NCBI GenBank assembly: GCA_028288645.1
Contig: JAQBNJ010000356.1
Location: forward strand, 1 to 6,319
Direction: 5' to 3'
DNA from: Sediminibacterium sp.
Lineage (GTDB): Bacteria; Bacteroidota; Bacteroidia; Chitinophagales; Chitinophagaceae
Length of the DNA stretch: 6,319 nt
Shown: positions 1-6,319 of the stretch, one piece after another
Layout: every line of letters starts with the position of its first letter
How positions within the stretch are numbered: position 1 is the first letter of the stretch
Position numbers and translations under genes: made by a program
The notes under the pieces: model-generated
Seen by the model: only the letters and a program-made list of their open reading frames with translations
What the model was told of the DNA's origin: nothing
Databases searched by the model: none

Positions 1-641
1 ACCTGAATGAAAGTGCGATTCAGGCGGAACTTGCTAAAACACTTGCGTTACTAGGCATTAAGCAGATCAATACTTATTTCTATCATAGTTTTAAAGAGTA
101 TGAATCCGGGACACACCTTATGCAGAAGTTGCTTGAATGCAAGAAGAAAGGGCTCATCCGGAAAATCGGTGTATCCATTTATACAAATGATGAATTGTTG
201 ACTGTGATTAATGACCCGGATGTTGATGTGATTCAGTTGCCATTTAACCTGCTGGATAATTATTCTCAACGCGGCTCCTTATTAAAAGAAGCAAAACAAA
301 AAGGAAAAGGTTTGCAGGCAAGATCTGTATTCTTACAGGGACTCTTTTTTAAAGACCTTGATAATTTACCTGCACAGCTTATGCCGTTGAAACCTTACCT
401 GCAGGATGTAAAGGATCTTGCTAAAAAAAATAGCCTGACTATGGAGTCACTGTGCCTGCAATATGTTAGCGCACAAAAAGAAATTGATGAGATCATTATT
501 GGTGTTGATAATAAAGAGCAACTTATCCACAACCTCAACTCAGTAAATACAAAATTATCGGCGGAATTGTGTGAGCATATTAATTCAATAAAAGTATCTG
601 AAAATTCATTACTCTATCCCTACAACTGGGTTAGGGCCTGA
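1..641 (+). CDS. Aldo/keto reductase, C-terminal part (5' truncated by window edge)
   Basis: Partial gene: the open frame runs from the first complete codon at base 3 to a TGA at 639-641 (212 residues), so the true start lies before the window. An internal ATG at 120 would begin in mid-domain and is not the start. Family features seen: the beta-strand with the active-site histidine (TYFYHSF, about bases 54-74), the strand KGLIRKIGVSIYTNDEL typical of aldo/keto reductases, then LPFNLLDN, and near the C-terminus IDEIIIGVDNKEQL, which matches the NADP(H)-binding end of the TIM barrel. The catalytic Asp, Tyr and Lys lie upstream and cannot be checked. The family reduces aldehydes or ketones with NADPH in the cytoplasm. 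The gene ends 20 nt before a NeuB-like synthase, so a role in making or modifying an unusual sugar acid is inferred; the substrate is unknown. Confidence 0.88.
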   Translation, partial: LNESAIQAELAKTLALLGIKQINTYFYHSFKEYESGTHLMQKLLECKKKGLIRKIGVSIYTNDELLTVINDPDVDVIQLPFNLLDNYSQRGSLLKEAKQKGKGLQARSVFLQGLFFKDLDNLPAQLMPLKPYLQDVKDLAKKNSLTMESLCLQYVSAQKEIDEIIIGVDNKEQLIHNLNSVNTKLSAELCEHINSIKVSENSLLYPYNWVRA

Positions 642-661
642 TCAAAAGAACCGTATTATCC

Positions 662-1669
662 ATGAGTGAAAAAATATCCATTATCGCTGAGTTGGCTCAG
701 GGCTTTGAAGGGAGTCATGTGCAGGCGCGTCTATTGCTGAAAGCAGCGGCAGCAGGCGGGGCCGATGCGGCCAAGTTCCAGTTGGTATATGCAGATGAAC
801 TGGCCACGCCGGATTACAAATACTATGATCTTTTCCGTTCACTTGAAATGAAAGACGAAGAATGGCAGGACCTTTCAGACTATGCAACACAATTGAATAT
901 CGATCTGTATTTTGACATTTTTGGAACAAAAAGTCTTGCATTGGCAGAAAGCACCGGTGCAAAAGCGATCAAACTTCATGGTACAGATATTGATAATATT
1001 GCGTTGCTACATGCAGTAGCAGCATCGTCGGTAAATAAAGTATTGCTGGGTGCAGGTGGCGCGTATCTCTCCGAAATAGAACTGGCATTAACGATCCTTA
1101 CTAAAAAGGAGGTAGTTATTCTTCTTGGTTTCCAGGGATATCCAACAGCCACAGAAGACAATCATATTGGCAGGGTGACTTTCTTATCTGAATACCTGCA
1201 TGTTAACCATCCAAAGGTAACCGTCGGTTTTGCGGATCATGCAGAACCGGGTACTGCATTGCGTTATGCCTTAGCAGCAACAGCCCTTGGTGCGGGAGCG
1301 AAGACGATTGAAAAACATTTAACCCTCGGGCGCGAAATGAAAATGGAGGACCATGAATCGGCATTAAACCCCGACGAGTTTCTTGAATTTACCAGCATCA
1401 TCCGTGGTTGCGCAGATGCCTTAGGCAAGACTGAAAACAACAATGATTTCGGGATGACGGATTCAGAAAAAGGTTACAGGCAAATGATACGCAGGCATGC
1501 AGTGGCAGCGCGTGATCTTGTTAAAGGCGGTATCATCGATCCCGCGGATGTGACGCTGAAACGTACTTCTTCAGAACAAGTGATCAATGATCTCAAAAAC
1601 CTGTATCAAAAAAAACTTAACCGGGATATTGCTGCGAATACAGCGATCTCTTTACCGGACATAAATTGA
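662..1669 (+). CDS. Divergent NeuB-family (sialic/nonulosonic acid synthase-like) protein
   Basis: A 335-residue protein with the NeuB layout: a TIM barrel (about 1-245) followed by a SAF/antifreeze-like C-terminal domain (about 270-335). Such enzymes condense phosphoenolpyruvate with an aldehyde sugar to give a 2-keto-3-deoxy acid in the cytoplasm. Conserved parts seen: IIAE (E10), DAAKFQ (K38), YPT (160-162), FADH (H193) and TIEKH (H219), the two His expected to bind the metal, then EDHESALNP. Several hallmark motifs are altered: the NHNGS-type loop after E10 reads QGFEGS, the KIAS strand reads IKLHGTD, the STGM motif reads GAGGA, and the SAF motif RPG.G is reduced to KRTSSE (R301). The ATG start puts IIAE at the usual N-terminal position. 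The next gene begins 7 nt downstream and encodes a cytidylyltransferase, the expected partner. The orthodox PseI in the same operon suggests this copy uses another acceptor. NeuB membership is firm; the substrate is unknown. Confidence 0.87.
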   Translation: MSEKISIIAELAQGFEGSHVQARLLLKAAAAGGADAAKFQLVYADELATPDYKYYDLFRSLEMKDEEWQDLSDYATQLNIDLYFDIFGTKSLALAESTGAKAIKLHGTDIDNIALLHAVAASSVNKVLLGAGGAYLSEIELALTILTKKEVVILLGFQGYPTATEDNHIGRVTFLSEYLHVNHPKVTVGFADHAEPGTALRYALAATALGAGAKTIEKHLTLGREMKMEDHESALNPDEFLEFTSIIRGCADALGKTENNNDFGMTDSEKGYRQMIRRHAVAARDLVKGGIIDPADVTLKRTSSEQVINDLKNLYQKKLNRDIAANTAISLPDIN

Positions 1670-1676
1670 TCGTTGC

Positions 1677-2429
1677 ATGAGCAGAAAGTTAATTGCAGCT
1701 ATTGCCTGTCGTAACCAGGGTTCAAGATTATACGGGAAGCCGCTTCAGAATTTAGATGTGGTGGCAGGCACAACTATTCTTGACAATATCATTCAATGCC
1801 TTCAAACGATTCCCTGTATTGATGGGATTGTGTTGGGCATTTCGGAAGGCATCGAGAATGAGATTTTTAAAAAGATCGCTGAAGAAAAAAATATCTCTTA
1901 CATCACCGGCGATGAAAATGATGTTCTTTCCAGGTTAATAAGTTGTGGCCGCCTGGCAAACGCAACAGATATTTTCCGGGTTACCAGTGAATCGCCTTTT
2001 TTATACTTTGAACCTGTTGAAACATTGTGGAACCGGCACATGGATAAACATCTTGATGCAACTTTTTTTGATGAAGGAATAGACGGAACCGGTTTCGAGA
2101 TTATATCATTGCAGGCATTGGAGTTGTCGCATACAAAAGGCGATAACCGCCACCGTTCGGAATTATGTACCTTATATATACGGGAACATATCAATGATTT
2201 TACAGTTGAAAAAATACTAGCTCCAACCTGGCAAAACAGGAAGGATCTTCGCCTCACTGTAGATACCCCGGAAGATCTTGCAGATTGCAGAAATGTATAT
2301 AATGCCTTTAAACAGGATGCGCCGCGGCTCTCTATTGAAAAGATCGTTGCATACCTTGATGAAAGCCCCGAGCTCAAACAAATGATAGCGCCGTTCACCG
2401 AGGCCGGTTATGCTACAATGAATTTATAA
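1677..2429 (+). CDS. SpsF-like cytidylyltransferase (CMP-sugar acid synthetase family)
   Basis: A 250-residue protein with a Rossmann-like nucleotidyltransferase fold. The N-terminal nucleotide-binding loop reads CRNQGSRLYGKPL (R12, S16, R17, K21), matching the aRxgSsRlpgK loop of SpsF and CMP-NeuAc synthetase relatives. Other family blocks follow: GDENDVLSRL (78-87), FRVTSESPF (100-108), HRSELCTLYIREH, and DLRLTVDTPEDL around D196, which is typical of the SpsF group. The acidic residue expected in the RvTgDsP motif is Glu (E105) rather than Asp. Enzymes of this family load a sugar or sugar acid onto a nucleotide, usually CMP from CTP. Sitting 7 nt after a NeuB-like gene and 6 nt before an aminotransferase, it probably activates the product of that synthase. 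It is not a clear PseF orthologue, and the real substrate cannot be read from the sequence. Confidence 0.83.
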   Translation: MSRKLIAAIACRNQGSRLYGKPLQNLDVVAGTTILDNIIQCLQTIPCIDGIVLGISEGIENEIFKKIAEEKNISYITGDENDVLSRLISCGRLANATDIFRVTSESPFLYFEPVETLWNRHMDKHLDATFFDEGIDGTGFEIISLQALELSHTKGDNRHRSELCTLYIREHINDFTVEKILAPTWQNRKDLRLTVDTPEDLADCRNVYNAFKQDAPRLSIEKIVAYLDESPELKQMIAPFTEAGYATMNL

Positions 2430-2435
2430 AAGCAG

Positions 2436-3800
2436 ATGAAGGAAATCAATCTCAGGAATATTACAAATTTTAAAAACTCCGATGAGTATCGCCGCCAGAT
2501 ACATGAGTTGATTCCAGGCGGCGCCCATACGTACTCAAAGGGTGATGATCAATTCCCGGAATTATCACCCGCGGCAATTGACTACGGAAAAGGAGCCCAT
2601 GTGTGGGATATTGATGGTAATGAATATCTCGATTGCTCAATGGGTCTCACCAGCGTTAGCCTCGGGCATGCTTATACACCTGTACTGGATGCAGTAAAAT
2701 ATGAACTTGACCGCGGCGTGAATTTTCAAAGACCCTCTGTATTGGAAAAGACAATGGCTGAAAAATTCCTTGGCCTGGTGCCACGCCATGATATGATCAA
2801 ATTTGCAAAGAATGGGTCTATCGTTACAACTGCAGCCGTGAAACTGGCACGGGCAAAAACGGGAAGAAAGTTAGTTGCATTCCCGGGTGATCATCCTTTT
2901 TACAGTTATGATGATTGGTTTATTGGTACGACCGCAGCAAGCAAAGGTATTCCGGAAGAGATGCGTTCTTTGTCCGTCACCTTTCAATCATGCAATATTG
3001 AATCTCTCAGGGAATTGTTCATTAAATATCCCGGAGAGATCGCCTGCATCATTACCGAACCGGAAAAAAGCAGCTGCGGGCCAAACTGTAGTTGTGGTGG
3101 AAGGCCGGGTGATTTTCTTGAAGCTGCTATTAAATTAAGTCACGAAAACGGCGCACTGTTTATTGTTGACGAGATGATCACAGGATTTAAAACAGCATTT
3201 CCCGGATCAGTGGCAAAGTATAACCTGGAACCCGATATGATCACCTGGGGAAAAGGCATTGCCAACGGGTTTTCATTTTGCGCGTTAACGGGTACAAAAG
3301 AAGTGATGGAACTGGGCGGCATAACGCGTAAAGGGGAGGAAAAAGTATTTTTAATTTCAACCACTCATGGTGGCGAAACACATAGCATGGCCGCGGCAAT
3401 CGCAACGATTGATGTGTTTCAACAAAATAATGTGGTCGGTTATATACATGCGGCCGGTCAGAAATTGGTTGAACTTTGCCATGCTGCAGTTGTTGAAAAA
3501 CAACTTTCTGCCTATATCAATGTACTCCCCTGTAACTGGATGCCAACATTTGTTTTTAAAAACAAAAAAGGCGAACCATGCCAGGGTATGCGCACATTGT
3601 TTATGCAGGAAATGATCAAACATGGCGTACTTTTTCAAGGCATATTTATTCCTTGTTTTTCCCATACGGATGATGATATACTTTATTTTGTCAAAGCATT
3701 CTCGGCATCAATGGAAGTATATGCGAAGGCAATTTTAGATGGATATGAAAAATACCTGGTGGGTGAACCAGCCAAACCTGTTTTTAGAAAGCTACTTTGA
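2436..3800 (+). CDS. Class III PLP aminotransferase, glutamate-1-semialdehyde aminomutase-like
   Basis: A 454-residue, full-length fold-type I PLP enzyme. Visible family features: the N-terminal IPGGAHTYSKG segment, VWDIDGNEYLDCSMGL and LGHA (residues about 50-75), the phosphate-binding region KNGSIVTTAAVKLARAKTGR, FIVDEMITGF with D245 expected to hold the pyridine nitrogen, and TWGKGIANG with the Schiff-base lysine at K273. The closest named family is glutamate-1-semialdehyde 2,1-aminomutase (HemL), but the loop after the ITEP strand is unusual: it carries C214, C218 and C220 (CX3CXC). The cell-surface sugar context makes a haem role unlikely. Members of this subgroup occur in polysaccharide loci, where they are thought to transfer or move an amino group on a sugar-derived carbonyl; here that is inference. 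The ATG lies 6 nt after the cytidylyltransferase stop, and the TGA stop overlaps the TTG start of pseG, so the two are translationally linked. The amino acceptor is unknown. Confidence 0.88.
   Translation: MKEINLRNITNFKNSDEYRRQIHELIPGGAHTYSKGDDQFPELSPAAIDYGKGAHVWDIDGNEYLDCSMGLTSVSLGHAYTPVLDAVKYELDRGVNFQRPSVLEKTMAEKFLGLVPRHDMIKFAKNGSIVTTAAVKLARAKTGRKLVAFPGDHPFYSYDDWFIGTTAASKGIPEEMRSLSVTFQSCNIESLRELFIKYPGEIACIITEPEKSSCGPNCSCGGRPGDFLEAAIKLSHENGALFIVDEMITGFKTAFPGSVAKYNLEPDMITWGKGIANGFSFCALTGTKEVMELGGITRKGEEKVFLISTTHGGETHSMAAAIATIDVFQQNNVVGYIHAAGQKLVELCHAAVVEKQLSAYINVLPCNWMPTFVFKNKKGEPCQGMRTLFMQEMIKHGVLFQGIFIPCFSHTDDDILYFVKAFSASMEVYAKAILDGYEKYLVGEPAKPVFRKLL
3797..3800 (+). other. Stop/start overlap TTGA between aminotransferase gene and pseG
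   Basis: The TGA stop of the aminotransferase (3798-3800) shares two bases with the TTG start of pseG (3797-3799). This is the TTG version of the common ATGA coupling site and implies that pseG is translated by ribosomes finishing the upstream gene. No strong Shine-Dalgarno sequence is seen; the only purine stretch upstream is AGAAAG at about 3785-3790. Confidence 0.7.
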
Positions 3801-4822
3801 AAAAGCGAATTGTTTTACGGGCAGATGGTAATGACAGGATCGGGTTTGGTCATGTATACCGGTTATTAGCGCTCGCAACCATGTTGAAAGATGATTTCTC
3901 CTGTGTTTTTGTAATTAACCGGCCGGATGATATGATACGATCGCAGATACGCTCAACCTGCGCATTGTTTGAATTGGATATAGAATATGAGTATACGGTA
4001 CCTGATCTTGTTTCTTCCGGCAAACCGATGCCCTTTGATCTTGCAGGTTTCGTAAACGAAAACGATATTGTTGTATTAGATGGGTATCAATTTTTATATT
4101 CCTACCAGCAGGCCTTGCATCAGCAGGCTTGCACACAGGTATGTATCGATGATTTGATAGGCGACTATCCTTTTGCGGCGGCGATAATTAACCATGCACC
4201 GGGACTTGCTAAAGAAAAATATACTAACACTAAAGCAAGATTATGTTTGGGATTGGATTATGCCTTGCTGCGGAAACCTTTTTTTGACCCATTTCAAAAA
4301 AATAAAATAAATGGGTCTGCTTATGTGAGTATGGGTGGTTCAGACAGGAACGGATTTACTGTTACGGTTTGTGAAGGGTTATTGCTGACGGAAAATTTTA
4401 ATGCAATCCATGTGCTTTGTTCCAACCAGTTTTCTGAAAAACAAATCGAATTGCTTAAAACCCTGGAGAAAAATGGCAAGGTTATCCTGTATTTTAATTT
4501 AGATGCACAATCAATAGTAGATATCATGTCTGAATGTACGATTGCATTTGTTTCGGCAAGTACGGTATTGACAGAAGCCTATGCACGTGGATTGATTTGT
4601 TACACAGGGTTTTCAACAGCCAATCAAAGAATGTTATACAAAGGTTTTACAGGTAACGGACTTGCAGGCGATCTTGGTGATCTAAATCAATTGTTGCCGG
4701 AACAGGTATCCGGTAAGGTTAATACCCACCAAACACAGGTTATCAAATCCCTCACCCAACCTTTGAATACGGTTCATTTATACCGGGAACTTTTTAATGA
4801 ATTAGCGAATGATCTGTCTTGA
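3797..4822 (+). CDS. pseG: PseG, UDP-2,4-diacetamido-2,4,6-trideoxy-beta-L-altropyranose hydrolase
   Basis: A 341-residue GT-B-like hydrolase. PseG splits UDP from the diacetamido-trideoxy-altrose intermediate, giving the free sugar used by PseI (cytoplasm, pseudaminic acid pathway). Seen: the N-terminal strand IVLRADGN followed by the glycine-rich loop IGFGHVYR (H19 is the equivalent of the family's catalytic histidine), VVLDGYQF (D95), VCIDDL with IINHAPG, the C-terminal domain opening YVSMGGSDRNG (about 176-186), SASTVLTEA (E260) for nucleotide binding, and ANQ (N276-Q277). The start is a TTG at 3797: no ATG or GTG lies between it and the conserved strand, and it gives the expected MKKR-type N-terminus. 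The TTG shares bases with the upstream TGA (TTGA, 4 nt overlap), and the 3' end overlaps pseH by 14 nt, pointing to coupled translation. The protein is longer than the roughly 270-residue Campylobacter enzyme but normal for many others. Identity is well supported by the adjacent pseH and pseI. Confidence 0.92.
   Translation: MKKRIVLRADGNDRIGFGHVYRLLALATMLKDDFSCVFVINRPDDMIRSQIRSTCALFELDIEYEYTVPDLVSSGKPMPFDLAGFVNENDIVVLDGYQFLYSYQQALHQQACTQVCIDDLIGDYPFAAAIINHAPGLAKEKYTNTKARLCLGLDYALLRKPFFDPFQKNKINGSAYVSMGGSDRNGFTVTVCEGLLLTENFNAIHVLCSNQFSEKQIELLKTLEKNGKVILYFNLDAQSIVDIMSECTIAFVSASTVLTEAYARGLICYTGFSTANQRMLYKGFTGNGLAGDLGDLNQLLPEQVSGKVNTHQTQVIKSLTQPLNTVHLYRELFNELANDLS
4809..4822 (+). other. 14 nt pseG/pseH coding overlap
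   Basis: The pseH ATG lies 14 nt upstream of the end of the pseG TGA, in a different frame. The first pseH residues (MICLEEAT) already form the first GNAT strand, so a later start is unlikely and the overlap is real. Translational coupling is the likely result. Confidence 0.7.
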
Positions 4823-5261
4823 GGAAGCTACCGCAAAGGATTGTGAGCTGTTGTATAATTGGGCTAATGATGCGGAAGTAAGAAGCATGTCAATCGATCA
4901 TCGGCCCATAGTGTGGAGTGATCATGTGAAATGGTTTGAAAAAAAACTGGCAGATACGAACACAAAAATTTTTATCCTGAAAGATGACCAACAGCGGGTT
5001 GGACAGATCAGGTTGGAAAATAAGAATGATGAATGGGTAATAGGATATTCCATTGCTGCCGGATGCAGGGGAAAAGGCTATGGCGGGAAAATAATCGAGC
5101 TGGCATTGGAAAAAATCAGTAAGGGGGTATTGATTGCTTTTGTTAAACCGGAAAATTCTGCATCCATAAAAATATTTGCAACTGTAGGATTTACTGAACT
5201 TGGTTTTACAGAAGATAAAGGGGTGCAACTTATAAAATTCAAATACGAACAAAATAAATAA
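4809..5261 (+). CDS. pseH: PseH-like GNAT N-acetyltransferase
   Basis: A 150-residue single-domain GNAT protein. PseH transfers acetyl from acetyl-CoA to the 4-amino group of UDP-4-amino-4,6-dideoxy-L-AltNAc, the step before PseG. Seen: LLYNWANDAEVRSMS (14-28) and HVKWFEKKL (39-47), which are typical of the PseH/sugar-nucleotide acetyltransferase group, VGQIRL on the central strand (64-69), the acetyl-CoA pyrophosphate loop RGKGYG (87-92), and VKPENSASIKIF...GF (112-128), the C-terminal half of the GNAT fold. The ATG at 4809 lies inside the end of pseG in another frame (14 nt overlap), and the gene stops 3 nt before pseI. Some organisms fuse this domain to PseG, consistent with the close coupling here. 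GNAT membership is certain; the PseH assignment rests on motif style and on its place between pseG and pseI. Confidence 0.9.
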   Translation: MICLEEATAKDCELLYNWANDAEVRSMSIDHRPIVWSDHVKWFEKKLADTNTKIFILKDDQQRVGQIRLENKNDEWVIGYSIAAGCRGKGYGGKIIELALEKISKGVLIAFVKPENSASIKIFATVGFTELGFTEDKGVQLIKFKYEQNK

Positions 5262-5264
5262 ATA

Positions 5265-6308
5265 GTGCAGATAGGAGATGTAAAAATCGGCTCAGGATAC
5301 AAGCCATTTATTATTGCAGAGATGAGCGGCAATCACAACCAGTCGCTCGAAAGGGCATTGGCTATTGTAGATGCTGCTGCCAAAGCCGGCGCGCATGCGC
5401 TTAAACTACAAACCTATACGGCAGATTCGATCACGCTTGATGTTGAAGGATCAGGGTTTACAATAGAAGATGAAAAAAGTTTATGGCATGGCAAAACATT
5501 ACACAAACTGTATGATGAAGCGCATACTCCATGGGAATGGCATGCGCCCATCATGAACCGGGCAAAAGAACTGGGGCTGGTTTGCTTCAGCAGTCCATTT
5601 GATGAATCGGCAGTAGATTTTTTGGAAACACTGAATGTGCCGGCTTATAAGATAGCTTCATTCGAGAATAATCATTTGCCGTTGATCCGTAAAGTTGCTG
5701 CAACTGCTAAGCCGCTGATTATTTCTACAGGCATGGCAAGTAAAGAAGAGTTGCATGAGGCAGTAAATGCTGCCCGCGAAGCAGGTTGTAAAGACCTTAT
5801 CTTATTAAAATGCACAAGCACTTACCCGGCATTACCTGTGAACAGTAATATCAATACCATTCCGGATATGCGTAAAGTATTCGAATGTGAAATAGGCCTT
5901 TCGGATCATACAATGGGTATCGGTGTTTCTGTTGCAGCAGTTACACTTGGCGCCACTGTTATTGAAAAGCATTTTACTTTACACCGTGCCGATGGCGGAG
6001 TTGACAGCGCCTTCTCCCTTGAACCCGCCGAATTGGAAAATCTTGTGATTGAAACAGAACGGGCCTGGCAATCGTTAGGGAATATTACCTATGGATCCAC
6101 AGAAGCAGAAAAAAAATCCCTGCAGTTTCGAAGGTCATTGTATATAGCTGAAGACGTTAGCGCCGGTGAAATATTAACATCCAGAAATATGCGCATCGTG
6201 CGACCTGGTCTCGGCCTCGCTCCAAAATATTATGACCAGCTTTTGGGAAAACAGGCTAAACAGGATATTAAAAAGGGCACGCCATTGGATTGGATGCTGA
6301 TAAATTAA
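5265..6308 (+). CDS. pseI: PseI, pseudaminic acid synthase
   Basis: A 347-residue NeuB-family enzyme that condenses 2,4-diacetamido-2,4,6-trideoxy-L-altrose with phosphoenolpyruvate to give pseudaminic acid. The whole sequence reads like the PseI subgroup: FIIAEMSGNHNQSL (E19, N23, H24), LKLQTYTADSITL (K47), TPWEWH, FSSPFDESAVDFLE, YKIASFE, ISTGMAS, LLKCTSTYPA, GLSDHTMG (H215) and VIEKHFTLHRADGGVDSAFSLEP (H236); the two His are expected metal ligands. The C-terminal SAF domain starts near FRRSLYIAEDVSAGE and keeps the intact VRPGLGLAP motif. The LHRADGGVDSAFS segment and TPWEWH favour pseudaminic over neuraminic or legionaminic acid synthase. The start is a GTG at 5265: the next possible starts lie inside the conserved IIAE region, and V/M-QIGDVKIG is the usual N-terminus. 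It lies 3 nt after pseH. No terminator is visible in the 11 bases left. Confidence 0.95.
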   Translation: MQIGDVKIGSGYKPFIIAEMSGNHNQSLERALAIVDAAAKAGAHALKLQTYTADSITLDVEGSGFTIEDEKSLWHGKTLHKLYDEAHTPWEWHAPIMNRAKELGLVCFSSPFDESAVDFLETLNVPAYKIASFENNHLPLIRKVAATAKPLIISTGMASKEELHEAVNAAREAGCKDLILLKCTSTYPALPVNSNINTIPDMRKVFECEIGLSDHTMGIGVSVAAVTLGATVIEKHFTLHRADGGVDSAFSLEPAELENLVIETERAWQSLGNITYGSTEAEKKSLQFRRSLYIAEDVSAGEILTSRNMRIVRPGLGLAPKYYDQLLGKQAKQDIKKGTPLDWMLIN

Positions 6309-6319
6309 AAGCTCAGTTC

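Noticed and set aside
423..430. Run of eight A in the reductase gene, with similar A8 runs at 1608-1615, 4939-4946 and 6109-6116; possible phase-variation tracts
   Set aside because: Each run falls on ordinary lysine codons within conserved protein segments, all frames are intact, and A8 is not long for a moderately A/T-rich genome. No evidence for switching.
642..661. The 20 nt gap before the NeuB-like gene as a possible promoter or terminator
   Set aside because: Too short for a promoter of its own. It contains no -7/-33 Bacteroidota-type motif and no hairpin, so it is best read as an intra-operon spacer.
1898..2398. Antisense open frame of 166 codons opposite the cytidylyltransferase gene
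   Set aside because: It lies wholly opposite a well-supported conserved gene, has no recognisable motif, and looks like a shadow of the sense codon usage. The other minus-strand frames were rejected for the same reason.
2436..3800. Assignment of the class III aminotransferase as hemL of haem synthesis
   Set aside because: The neighbours are all surface-sugar genes, and the CX3CXC loop and altered motifs differ from housekeeping HemL.
4106..4135. Imperfect tandem 15-base direct repeat in pseG (QQALH / QQACT)
   Set aside because: Only two copies, in frame and inside the coding sequence. It is probably a chance small duplication with no sign of a functional element.

Overview
The window is a tightly packed, single-direction (+ strand) piece of a surface-sugar biosynthesis locus. 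It holds seven genes with almost no intergenic DNA. The gaps are 20, 7 and 6 nt, then overlaps of 4 and 14 nt, then a 3 nt gap, so the genes are very probably one transcript. No RNA gene, insertion sequence, CRISPR array, clear promoter or terminator is visible. The longest non-coding stretch is 20 bases, and only 11 bases follow the last stop.

The organism is most likely a member of the Bacteroidota. None of the starts has a convincing Shine-Dalgarno sequence (several are preceded by A/T-rich sequence instead), GC content looks moderate by eye, and the gene set resembles glycan loci of that phylum. This is an inference; no taxonomic marker is present.

Right half (3797-6308): pseG, pseH and pseI, three of the six steps to pseudaminic acid (Pse), a nine-carbon 2-keto sugar acid that decorates flagella, capsule, LPS or S-layer proteins. 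PseH N-acetylates the UDP-linked 4-amino sugar, PseG removes UDP, and PseI condenses the free 2,4-diacetamido-2,4,6-trideoxy-L-altrose with phosphoenolpyruvate. The early steps (PseB dehydratase/epimerase, PseC aminotransferase) and the CMP activator PseF are not in the window and would be expected upstream or downstream.

Left half (1-3800): the 3' part of an aldo/keto reductase, a divergent NeuB-family synthase, an SpsF-like cytidylyltransferase and a class III aminotransferase of the glutamate-1-semialdehyde aminomutase type. These are not standard Pse genes. A second PEP-condensing synthase next to its own nucleotidyltransferase suggests a second, unusual CMP-activated keto-sugar acid, or a modification branch of the Pse pathway. 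The unusual active-site motifs of this NeuB-like protein, and its pairing with an aminomutase-type enzyme and a reductase, make this four-gene module the most interesting part of the window. Its product cannot be deduced from sequence alone.
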